57,581 nucleotides of DNA, taken from Granulicella sp. GTDB lineage: Bacteria > Acidobacteriota > Terriglobia > Terriglobales > Acidobacteriaceae. The translations under genes and the position numbers were made by a program. The stretch is taken from NCBI GenBank assembly GCA_027335345.1, contig DAHWOF010000047.1, positions 1 through 57,581 on the forward strand. Direction: 5' to 3'. Position 1 is the first letter of the stretch. The number at the start of each line of letters is the position of its first letter. The notes beneath the pieces were generated by a model. The model was not told the origin of the DNA. It was given only the letters and a program-made list of their open reading frames with translations, and made no database searches. Shown piece by piece: positions 45,426 through 53,810 of this stretch.

Positions 45426-45530
45426 TGCGATCACCACCAGGGCTCAGACAGTCCGGCCCGTCATCAAGAATTATGTCCGGGCCGCGTGATTCTTAGTGTA
45501 TATCGCCCAGAAGACTCGCTGTGGCCGCCA

Positions 45531-45570
45531 GCAGAGCCGTCTGCGCCACAGCAGAGCCGTCTGCGCCACA
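45531..45570. repeat. Perfect tandem 20-bp duplication
   Basis: Two adjacent identical copies of gcagagccgtctgcgccaca lie about 105 bases upstream of the deoC start, between deoC and the Crp-like gene. It is either a recent slippage duplication or a doubled regulator site. Confidence 0.85.
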
Positions 45571-45699
45571 AGGGAGGAGTCGAATGACAGGCGATAGGAA
45601 GCATCGCGCGCGGCGATGCAACTTCGTCCAACTGGATGGCTTCCTCGTCCACTGGACGTTGGAAGGATTGAGTAGGCTGCCGATGGAAGGTTTGCCGCT

Positions 45700-46410
45700 C
45701 TACTCGATGCAGGGATGGCGGTACAGGTTGCGCAGAGCGTCGCTGCAGATCCGATAGCAGGGGCAGGCCGCTTTTTCCAGTTCCGAGGCGGAGAGGATGG
45801 AGATTTTGCCGCGACGGTAGCTGATCATGCCGCGCTCCTGCAAGGATCCGGCAACCATGGTCACCGTGGTGCGGCGCGTTCCCAGCATGTCAGCCATGAA
45901 CTCTTGCGTGAGCATCATGGTGTTCTGACCAGAACGGTCATGACACATCAGCAGCCAACGAGCCAGGCGCTGTTCGGCTTCATGCATCTTATTGCAGGCT
46001 GTCGTCTGTTCCAGGCTGATGCACTGCTGCTGTAGAAACTCCAGAATCCTGCCGCGCAGCTCAGGAGTGTTGTGAAAGAGTTGACACAGATCTTCACTAC
46101 GAACTCTTAGCGCAGAGCCCGGCACCAGCACGTAGGACTGTGAAGGCATTAGCGCGGGCCCAAGCAGTTGCATTGCGCCCACCAGTCCTTCGTGACCGGC
46201 AAGTCCGACCTCGGCGCTACCACCCTGCGCCATGGTGACCACCAGAGATGCCACCCCACTATAAAGAAAGTAGATATAGGCCGAGCGTTCGCCTTGCTCC
46301 TGCAGTACCGTTCGGCTGGGAAGATCGACGGCGCGGCCAAGAGAGAGAATCTCTGCGCGCAACTCCGGCGAGAGGGAATCGAGAAGAAGATTTCCAGTGT
46401 TGGCAGGCAC
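45700..46410 (-). CDS. Crp/Fnr-family transcriptional regulator
   Basis: A 236-residue regulator with an N-terminal cyclic-nucleotide-binding-like barrel (residues 20-130; DLPSRTVLQEQGERSAYIYFLYSGVASLVV). A long dimer helix and a C-terminal winged helix follow, with recognition region LTQEFMADMLGTRRTTVTMVAGSLQERG (about 165-192). The cAMP-contact pattern GE...RSA is degraded (QGGSAEVGLAG), and the Fnr-type N-terminal cysteines are absent. The signal is therefore unclear. Recognition-helix residues (TRRTTVT) differ from the SRETVGR type of CRP. The start is GTG 46410 with gagaagga upstream. Same strand as deoC and ALDH. Confidence 0.9.
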   Translation of the reverse strand: MPANTGNLLLDSLSPELRAEILSLGRAVDLPSRTVLQEQGERSAYIYFLYSGVASLVVTMAQGGSAEVGLAGHEGLVGAMQLLGPALMPSQSYVLVPGSALRVRSEDLCQLFHNTPELRGRILEFLQQQCISLEQTTACNKMHEAEQRLARWLLMCHDRSGQNTMMLTQEFMADMLGTRRTTVTMVAGSLQERGMISYRRGKISILSASELEKAACPCYRICSDALRNLYRHPCIE

Positions 46411-46943
46411 GTTCGATCCTTCTCTAGCGAGGTTCAGGATGGATCCACAAGGGGATGCATTCTTGCTTTGGGCCCGCGAAGAGCGGCGTGTGCTCGCTGA
46501 GATCTCCGTTCGCTCTTCTAAAATTCTGAGTCAGATGCCGATGCAAGACATCGATGCTGCTTCCAGAATGGGATAATCATGGACCCGCTGTGGCTTGGTG
46601 GAGTTTGGTGGAATGACACGACCGAGGTTTGAGATGGAGACGCAAAGAGCCAACTCAAAGCTTCTCTTTTGAGCCCAATATAACGTTCTGCTGCGTGCTA
46701 CTTTGTTCGGTGGGATCAGTTGAAAGGATTTCTCCGTGACCCTTTTGGAGACCACCCGCGCCGTATTCTGGAGCCGTATCCGGGAGCCGTATTTTGGAGC
46801 CGTGTCTGGGAGTGAAACGCTAGCCCAAGGAGAGTGGTGACGGATGTGGCCAGACTCTCCGCATCCTGTTTGAATTTGCAAATATCCTACACATTCAGCA
46901 ACCTACAAGCACGCTATTTCCAGCGGAGGGTAGGATTTATCTT
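46411..46943. other. Divergent intergenic region with repeats
   Basis: Between the Crp-like gene and DUF2252. It contains the 13-bp repeats at 46758-46809, an AT-rich stretch (46860-46940) that is the likely DUF2252 promoter, and no gene I can support. Confidence 0.55.
46758..46809. repeat. Four tandem 13-bp repeats
   Basis: Consecutive units gcgccgtattctg, gagccgtatccgg, gagccgtattttg and gagccgtgtctgg share the core gccgt(a/g)t. They lie 135-190 bases upstream of DUF2252. The 13-base period does not match a whole helical turn. Confidence 0.8.
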
Positions 46944-48353
46944 ATGGCGATATACTGGGAGCCGCTCCGATACTCCGAGAGGCAGGCGCTGGGTCTTCGA
47001 GCCCGAAAGCAGTTGCCGCGCAGCGAGCAGGCTCGACTGACGATTGCGGACTGTCCGCGGGATCCGCTGGAGTTGTTGCGTGCTTCGATGCGCGATCGAG
47101 TAGCGCACCTGATCCCGGTGAAGTATGAGCGTATGGCCGCCAGCCCTTTCGGGTTCTTTCGGGGCGCTGTTCCGATCATGGCGGCTGATCTCTCCTGCCA
47201 TCCCCACACAGGAATCATCACCCAGATCTGCGGCGACGCGCATGCGCTCAATCTGGGCGCCTTCGCCGCGTTGGACGGACGGCTGGTCTTCGATATCAAT
47301 GACTTTGACGAGACCATCCGCGCACCCTTCGAGTATGACGTCAAGCGCCTGGCGACCAGCCTGATTTTGGCCGGAAGGGAAGCGGGCATCAAGCGCAGTG
47401 CGCGTCACGGAGCTGTGCTTCACTTTCTTCGCCAGTACCGCACCTGGATGCATCGCTTCGCGGCCATGCCTGTGCTGGAGTTGGCGCGGTATCAGATTCA
47501 CCGCCTGGCGGAGATGGAGCCGATGCCGGCCATTTTTGCGCAGGCGGAACGCTCGACGCCGCAAAAGATTCTCAGAGCGCTGACTGAGCCTGATGCCACA
47601 GGTTCCGGGAGCGACCTCTGGCGCCGAGGGCCGGCGCCGCCACGGTCTTTCGGGGCGACTCTCTCTCGCGTCTTCCGCTCCGCGCCTCCGCTGTTGGAGC
47701 GCCTTTCCTATCGAGAAGCCGGCGCGGTGCTGGCCGCGCTTGGCCCCTATGTTCACACCCTGCAACCGGAGCGGCAACACTTTCTGCATCAGTACTGCCC
47801 CCAGGATGTGGCCTTCAAGGTGGTTGGGACCGGATCGGTGGGGCTGCGCGACTATGTGATTTACTGCGAGGGCCCCGGATGTCAACATGGCTCGGACCCC
47901 CTCTTCCTGCAGATCAAGCAGGAGGCAGCTTCGGCCTATGCACGGTATCTTCCAGAGGGTTCGGGGCACAGCCATCAGGGTCATCGGGTGGTGGAGGGGC
48001 AACGCGCGATGCAACTAACCTCTGACCCGTTCCTTGGCTATACCACCCTTGAAGGCCGAGATTACCTGGTGCGCCAGCTAAGCGATCACAAGGCTTCGCT
48101 GGATCTGGATCATCAGAGCGCAGCTTCGTTGCTGGGGTATGCGGATCTGTGCGGCGAGGTGCTCTCCCGCGGCCATGCCCGGGCAGGCGATCCCGTCGCC
48201 ATGGCTGCCTATCTCGGATCCTCCGATCGCTTTGATCAAGCCATTCTCAGCTTCGCGCGCTCCTATGCGGATAAGACAGAGCATGACTGGAAGCTGCTGA
48301 GGGGTTCGAATCTCTTGCGATCCTCCCGCAGTGGGCCGGGGCTGAAGAGGTAA
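46944..48353 (+). CDS. DUF2252-family protein
   Basis: A 469-residue soluble protein of a widespread family of unknown function with a kinase-like flavour. Typical blocks are MAASPFGFFRGAVPIMAADL, ICGDAHALNLGAF, FDINDFDETIRAPFEYDVKRLATSL and later VGTGSVGLRDYVIYCEG and LFLQIKQEAASAYA. The ICGDAH and DFDE motifs suggest a nucleotide- or metal-binding site, but no activity is established that I can cite. ATG 46944 has a purine-rich ggagggtagga upstream. Monocistronic. Confidence 0.92.
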   Translation: MAIYWEPLRYSERQALGLRARKQLPRSEQARLTIADCPRDPLELLRASMRDRVAHLIPVKYERMAASPFGFFRGAVPIMAADLSCHPHTGIITQICGDAHALNLGAFAALDGRLVFDINDFDETIRAPFEYDVKRLATSLILAGREAGIKRSARHGAVLHFLRQYRTWMHRFAAMPVLELARYQIHRLAEMEPMPAIFAQAERSTPQKILRALTEPDATGSGSDLWRRGPAPPRSFGATLSRVFRSAPPLLERLSYREAGAVLAALGPYVHTLQPERQHFLHQYCPQDVAFKVVGTGSVGLRDYVIYCEGPGCQHGSDPLFLQIKQEAASAYARYLPEGSGHSHQGHRVVEGQRAMQLTSDPFLGYTTLEGRDYLVRQLSDHKASLDLDHQSAASLLGYADLCGEVLSRGHARAGDPVAMAAYLGSSDRFDQAILSFARSYADKTEHDWKLLRGSNLLRSSRSGPGLKR

Positions 48354-48749
48354 GGCTGCGAGGACTCGTAGACCGGTTTCAAGCCCAGTTCTGGCCAAGG
48401 TGCAGCGCCCTCGATTGTGCGTCTCGGTTTGCTGTTTCAAGATCTCGCCGCGCTCTATGCTTTCCTCTGCGCGCTTTTGAAGCACTCGCGCGTCGTTGGA
48501 TTGGTGAAGCTCGACCCGAACTGCCTCGGGCAGGAGGAGACGGAGGAGACCTTGCCGGGCCTCAAGATCCAGATTCCGGTGCGTCGGGAGGATGAAGGCC
48601 GGGCAGTCGGCGATGCTTCGCGATGGGACACGCGAGCGAGCAAGAGCTGCACGGGTGAAGAGGAGCCAAACTCTGTTTGCTCAGTGGGATCCATTGACTG
48701 TGTTCTGTTCCCTCTCTTGATCTTCGTCCGCTTTGCTATGATTTCGGCT
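48354..48749. other. Region upstream of the GH38 gene
   Basis: The GH38 frame is open upstream to 48417, but that part has no domain, mixed charge and no ribosome site, so I treat it as non-coding. A tatgat box at 48736-48741 lies just before the ATG and would give a very short or leaderless transcript, if used. Confidence 0.45.
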
Positions 48750-51700
48750 ATGCCAACCCGTCTTCGTTCTCTGCTTCTTGCACCGGCTGCTCTTGCAACA
48801 TTTTTCCTTTCCGCGATGGTTTTCCCTCTGGCAACTCCGCTGGCTCAGTCCTTCACACCCAAGCGTGAACTCAAGGATCTCTCGCCGGCAGCCATGGCCA
48901 AGCTGCAGGTCCTGGGGACGCTGACGGAACTCCCAGAAGGTCCGTGGCGCTTCCATGCGGGGGATATTCCGCACGGAGAATCTCCCACGCTGGATGATTC
49001 CTCCTGGCCGCTGGTGATGCCGCACTCGAAGGCGCCCCAGGACGCCGTCTGGTATCGCCGCGTGATTGAGGTGCCGCGGACGCTCCACGGCTATGACATC
49101 ACCGGTTCGCGGATCTGGTTTCAGTTTCGGGCCAACGCCAATGGCCCGGTTCCGGAGATCGTCTACTTCAATGGTCGCCGGGTAGCGCTGGGCGACGATC
49201 TGGAGCCGATCGTGCTGTTTGCTCCGGCTCTACCCGGGGAGAAGATCCTGGTTGCGGTAAAGCTGCTGCATACAGTGGATGTCAAAAGATTTCGGGGGGT
49301 GGAGCTGCGGGTGGAACCAAACCCGGATGATCCGGTCTCCAGCGCGCGCCCCAATCCACAGGACATCCGTATCCAGTGCATCGCCGCGGCCCACCTGCTG
49401 CCTGCGCTTCCCAACTCGGGTCAGGACCGGCTGCCAGTGGTGGAGCAGGCTATAGCCGCGATCGACATGAATGCCCTGAAGACCGCCAACCAGACCTCCT
49501 TTGACGCCTCACTGCGCAAGGCGCAGCAGATTCTGGGCAGCCTGCATCCGCTGCTGCAGCAACTCAAAATGGACGAGGACGGCAACGCCCACATTGACGC
49601 TGCCTGGTTGTGGCCGCGCTCGGAGGCAGTGGAAGCGGTCCGGCGCACCTTCAGCACGGCTCTGCAGCTTATGAACGAGTATCCGGGCTACGTCTACACC
49701 CAGTCGGCAGCGCAGTACTACGAGTGGATGGCGGACAAGTATCCCGAGATCAATGACCAGATACGGCAGCGCATCAAGGATGGCCGCTGGGAGGTGGTGG
49801 GCGGGATGTGGGTTGAGCCGGACCTGAACATCCCCAGCGGCGAGAGCCAGGTGCGCCAGCTTCTGGTCGGCCAACGCTTCTTCAAAAAAGAGTACGGGGT
49901 TACGGCGCGTATCGGCTGGAATCCGGACAGCTTTGGATACAACTGGCAGTTGCCGCAGATCTACAAGCGCAGCGGCCTGGATTACTTTGTCACCCAGAAG
50001 ATGCACTGGAATGACACCAACCAGTTGCCCTTCAGGCTCTTCTGGTGGGAGTCACCGGATGGATCCAAGGTATTAACCTACTTTCCCACCGACTACGTCC
50101 ACCTGGATCTCAACCCAGCCCGCATCTCGGCGGATTTTGCCGAGACGGCCCAGCGCAATCCTGGCGCGGTGGAGCAACTGGACTTGTTTGGCGTGGGTGA
50201 CCACGGGGGAGGCCCCACTCGCGCCATGCTGGACCAGGGAACTCACTGGATGGAGTTGGGCTCCAAAGCCGACTCGGCGCTTCCAACGATGCGCTTCAGC
50301 ACGGCGCAGAGTTACTTTGACGCGGTACAGAAGCATCTGAACCCGGATTCCCCCACCTGGAACTATGCTTCGATCGCCAAGGGCTACACCGCTCCCCCGG
50401 CCGGTCCAAACGGGGAGATGGGAATTCCTACCTGGAAGGATGAACTCTATCTCGAGTTTCACCGCGGCGTTTTCACCACCCAGGCGGCCCAGAAGCGCAA
50501 TATTCGCCACAGCGAGACCGCCACGCTCAACGCTGAGAAGCTGGCCTCGCTGGCCTGGCTGGACGGCGAAGTCTATCCCGACGAGATTCTGAACACCAAC
50601 TGGGAGAAGATCACGTTCAACGAGTTTCACGATTTGGCCGCCGGCTCCGGCATTGCGGTGATCTATCGCGATGCGGCCAATGACTTTACCCAGGTTTACA
50701 ACGCCGACCACAACATCGACCGGGCAGCGCTGGGCACCCTGGATGCCCGGATTGATACGCTTCCAATCGCAGGCGCAGCCAGATCCACGTCCATCCTGAT
50801 CTACAACACGCTGGCCTGGCCGCGCGCGGAGACGGTGAAGTTGAGCTTCCAGCTTCCGGAAGCCGCAGCCGGTGTCAGAATTCTGGACACGAACCACCGC
50901 CCCGTCCTTACCCAGGTAATCTCCAGAGATGCGGCCACCCACCAGTTCACCGTGCTGGCTCGGGTGAACCGTGTTCCCGCGTTGGGCTATACGGAGCTGT
51001 ATGCGGAACCGGGTCCGGCACCGATGCCGGCCAGCCGCCTTACCTTGCAGGAGACGACCGACGCCTATACGCTCGCCAATGACCACCTGAAACTCGTCAT
51101 CGACCGGCACAGCGGCTGCATCACCAGCCTGACGACCGGCGCTATCGAGTACATTGCCGCGAACGGCTGCGGCAACCAGCTCCAGACTTTTGTCGATAAG
51201 CCAAAGCAGTATGACGCCTGGAACATCGACTACGGCACACTGGACCACCCGATGCCGATCATGGCGCTGGACTCCATTGCGGTGAGCGAGAATGGCCCGC
51301 TGCGCAAGACCATCCGTATCGAGCGCACCTGGGATAAGTCGCACTTTGTTCAGGAGATATCGCTCGACGCCGACGCCGATGTGGTGCGGGTTGCCAATAC
51401 TGTCGATTGGCATGAGACCCACATCCTTCTCAAGGCAGCCTTTCCGCTGGCGCACTCCAGCGATCAGGCTACCTACGAGATTCCCTTCGGAAATATTCAA
51501 CGGCCGACAACCCGCAACAACTCCTGGGAGAAAGCAAAGTTTGAGGTTCCTGCTCTGCGCTGGGCCGACCTGGGAGACGACACGGCGGGCGTGTCCATCC
51601 TCAACAACAGCAAGTACGGTTATGATGCCGTCGGGGATCTGCTGCGCCTTACCCTGCTCCGCTCGCCCACCTCGCCTGATCCGGACGCCGACCGTGGCGT

Positions 51701-52133
51701 CCAGCACTTCACCTATGAGATCTACCCCCATCGCGGAAGCTGGCGGGAGGCCCTCACCGTCCGTCGGGGATATGAGTTCAATACCCCGCTGCTGAGCGAC
51801 CAGGTCTTCCCCCATAGCGGCGAGATGCCGGCCAGTCACTCCTTTATCTCTGTGGACAGCCCTAATGTAACTCTGAGCGCGGTCAAGAAGGCTGAAGATG
51901 CCCAAGCCCTGATCATCCGCATGTACGAGTGGGCCGGCAAGGCTACCCAGGTGAAGCTGCATGTGCCGGAGGGCGCCACGTACGCGATGGAGACCAACTT
52001 GATGGAAGACCCCATCCCCGGCGCTCAGCATCTGCCGTTGCGGGACAACATCGTCACGGTTCCCATCAAGCCCTACGAGATTCTCACGCTGGAGGTAGGC
52101 TACCCGGTGAAGGAGGCGCAGGCAGGGAAGTAG
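48750..52133 (+). CDS. Glycoside hydrolase family 38 alpha-mannosidase, exported
   Basis: A 1127-residue exported glycosidase. The signal peptide is LRSLLLAPAALATFFLSAMVFPLA, cut near LAQS. The GH38 catalytic domain begins with GNAHIDAAWLWPRSEAVEA (zinc ligands His and Asp, about 279-297). The nucleophile is in RIGWNPDSFGYNWQLPQI (about 387-404; Asp of PDSFG). NEFHDLAAGSG carries a further metal-site His. The C-terminal half is the beta-sandwich region of the family (RTWDKSHFVQEISLDADADVVRV). It acts on alpha-mannosides in the periplasm or outside. ATG 48738 is 12 bases upstream in frame; neither has a good ribosome site. No other glycosidase is adjacent. Confidence 0.93.
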   Translation: MPTRLRSLLLAPAALATFFLSAMVFPLATPLAQSFTPKRELKDLSPAAMAKLQVLGTLTELPEGPWRFHAGDIPHGESPTLDDSSWPLVMPHSKAPQDAVWYRRVIEVPRTLHGYDITGSRIWFQFRANANGPVPEIVYFNGRRVALGDDLEPIVLFAPALPGEKILVAVKLLHTVDVKRFRGVELRVEPNPDDPVSSARPNPQDIRIQCIAAAHLLPALPNSGQDRLPVVEQAIAAIDMNALKTANQTSFDASLRKAQQILGSLHPLLQQLKMDEDGNAHIDAAWLWPRSEAVEAVRRTFSTALQLMNEYPGYVYTQSAAQYYEWMADKYPEINDQIRQRIKDGRWEVVGGMWVEPDLNIPSGESQVRQLLVGQRFFKKEYGVTARIGWNPDSFGYNWQLPQIYKRSGLDYFVTQKMHWNDTNQLPFRLFWWESPDGSKVLTYFPTDYVHLDLNPARISADFAETAQRNPGAVEQLDLFGVGDHGGGPTRAMLDQGTHWMELGSKADSALPTMRFSTAQSYFDAVQKHLNPDSPTWNYASIAKGYTAPPAGPNGEMGIPTWKDELYLEFHRGVFTTQAAQKRNIRHSETATLNAEKLASLAWLDGEVYPDEILNTNWEKITFNEFHDLAAGSGIAVIYRDAANDFTQVYNADHNIDRAALGTLDARIDTLPIAGAARSTSILIYNTLAWPRAETVKLSFQLPEAAAGVRILDTNHRPVLTQVISRDAATHQFTVLARVNRVPALGYTELYAEPGPAPMPASRLTLQETTDAYTLANDHLKLVIDRHSGCITSLTTGAIEYIAANGCGNQLQTFVDKPKQYDAWNIDYGTLDHPMPIMALDSIAVSENGPLRKTIRIERTWDKSHFVQEISLDADADVVRVANTVDWHETHILLKAAFPLAHSSDQATYEIPFGNIQRPTTRNNSWEKAKFEVPALRWADLGDDTAGVSILNNSKYGYDAVGDLLRLTLLRSPTSPDPDADRGVQHFTYEIYPHRGSWREALTVRRGYEFNTPLLSDQVFPHSGEMPASHSFISVDSPNVTLSAVKKAEDAQALIIRMYEWAGKATQVKLHVPEGATYAMETNLMEDPIPGAQHLPLRDNIVTVPIKPYEILTLEVGYPVKEAQAGK

Positions 52134-52138
52134 CGGAA

Positions 52139-52164
52139 GGCCAGAGCGAGAGGGGGCTCTGGCC
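52139..52164 (+). terminator. Hairpin after the GH38 gene
   Basis: A perfect 9-bp stem ggccagagc/gctctggcc begins 6 bases after the stop. There is no T tract, so it may be a weak terminator or an mRNA end stabiliser. Confidence 0.45.
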
Positions 52165-52329
52165 ATGTGATCTCCGGCCTGCTGCGATCTTCAGGGAGGT
52201 CTAGCAAGCAGCTGGCCGTGCCGCGTTCTTCGCACTGCCATTTCTTCCGGTCGGGCTTCGATATGGATCTTCGTAAGGTTTCGGCTGTCTCAGCCAGTCG
52301 ATGGAGGGCTGTGCGAGAATCCGAGCGTT

Positions 52330-53181
52330 ATGCTGAAAGCTGATCGGAACCCATTCGTGAGTAGACCTCCTCGTGTCCTTGTCACCCGTTCTTCCCGGCA
52401 GGCTTCGCAACTGGCCGCCCAGCTCCGCGCCGCAGGAGCCGAACCCATCCTCGTTCCTGCCATTGAGCTGGCTGAGCCCACCAGCAACGCTGCGCTCGAT
52501 CAGGCTCTGGCGCGTCTGGAGGCGTTCGATTGGCTGCTCTTTACCAGCGCTAACGCCGTGGAGTTCTTCGCGCGCCGTCTGGCGCTGGTTCGTACCGGGC
52601 TACCCTCCGGGCCCAAGGTGGCGGCCATCGGCGCCGCTACGGCTCGCGCCCTTGAGGCTGTGGGCCTGCGTGCGGACTTGATCCCACCCCAGGCTGTCGC
52701 GGAATCTTTGGCAGAGGCGCTTCTGCCCCATGCGCGCCGGCCGGACGGTTCTCCATCGCACCTGCTTCTCCTGCGCGCCGAGGTGGCCCGGGAGGTCCTT
52801 CCCCATACCCTTCGCAGCGCCGGCGCCGAGCTCGCCATTGCACCGGTCTACCGCAACATCGTCCCTGCAAGTTCGATCGCCGCCATGGGAGAGATCTTCT
52901 CATCGCGAGCGCATTGGCCGGATGCGATTACCTTCACCAGCAGTTCTACCGCTACCAATCTGCTGGCTTTGTTGGAGACCGCAAATCTTTGCCTCTCGCA
53001 GGAGATCCTGCGTGTCTCGATCGGTCCGATCACCAGCCAGACGTTATGCGACCTTGGCCTTCCGCCCCATGCAGAGGCGGCGGAGCCAAATCTGACCAGC
53101 CTGGTGGCTGCCGTTATGGACAAATGGAAGCAGCAGGAGCAGGTCAGGGATTTTGATGAAAAACAGAGTCTCGGCCATTAG
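52330..53181 (+). CDS. hemD: Uroporphyrinogen-III synthase
   Basis: A 283-residue cytosolic enzyme closing and rearranging hydroxymethylbilane to uroporphyrinogen III for haem, sirohaem or B12. This family is poorly conserved. The two-lobe pattern is visible: PRVLVTRSSRQASQLAAQL, LFTSANAVEFFARRL, KVAAIGAATARALEAVGL, LLLLRAEVAREVLPHTL, then DAITFTSSSTATNLLALL and SIGPITSQTLCDLGL. The short C-terminal tail after MDKWKQQEQ is extra. It is isolated from other hem genes. No strong ribosome site is visible before ATG 52330. Confidence 0.92.
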   Translation: MLKADRNPFVSRPPRVLVTRSSRQASQLAAQLRAAGAEPILVPAIELAEPTSNAALDQALARLEAFDWLLFTSANAVEFFARRLALVRTGLPSGPKVAAIGAATARALEAVGLRADLIPPQAVAESLAEALLPHARRPDGSPSHLLLLRAEVAREVLPHTLRSAGAELAIAPVYRNIVPASSIAAMGEIFSSRAHWPDAITFTSSSTATNLLALLETANLCLSQEILRVSIGPITSQTLCDLGLPPHAEAAEPNLTSLVAAVMDKWKQQEQVRDFDEKQSLGH

Positions 53182-53810
53182 GCTTCCCAATCTCTAGCCC
53201 GCCTCGTCCCCGGCCCGCCTTGTTCCTTGTGCCCTCTGTTGGGCCGTTCACCCTCATGCGGGTCTCGCTCGCCGCTTCGGCGGGCCCTTTCAGCAAACTC
53301 TCATGTGACCGATTGACCGATGTGGATCTGGATGGGGGCGATGGAATCCTCCATGAAATAAAAGACCTTCTGCGACCTGTTGGCAAAATGTCGAGTTTGC
53401 GAAGGCGGCGGGAGCGTCGGAGCGCTCACCAGGACGCCACAGAGTCCGGTTTGGGCGGCAAATTATACTGATTTTCATATTCTTGCCTGCATCCTTATGG
53501 AAACAGGAAGGAAAACCGTCTTAGCTCCGGCGAATCAGAGGGAGGAATGCGCAATCTCTTTCACGATTCCTGCTCTTTTCTTTAGCATTTGCGCATACTT
53601 TGAAGAAATTGACACAAATTTCTTTTTGGGTTCCGTTTGGCAGTTTGCTTGCACATCTGTAAACAAAGATTACAAACACAGAATCCTGATGTACGGGGTT
53701 GGTGGAGAGTAGGCTTCTCGTTCAACACCTTTGGAGAGCATTCTTTTTTTGGCTGTCTCTGATGCCATAATGCCTTTCGTTTATCCATCCAGCGGGTCGG
53801 AGGTAAGTGT
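53182..53810. other. Long AT-richer leader of the TonB receptor gene
   Basis: About 630 bases with no gene. From 53460 the sequence is clearly AT-richer than its surroundings. It includes ttgaca at 53609-53614 (possible -35) and runs of A and T. No matched -10 box at standard spacing could be fixed. Confidence 0.5.

Noticed and set aside
41871-45437. Long plus-strand open frames opposite ALDH and deoC
   Set aside because: They are codon-phase shadows of strongly conserved enzymes in GC-rich DNA and have no domain of their own.
48417-48737. N-terminal extension of the GH38 protein
   Set aside because: The mature enzyme is preceded by a clear signal peptide starting at 48750. An extra 107 residues before a signal peptide would block export.
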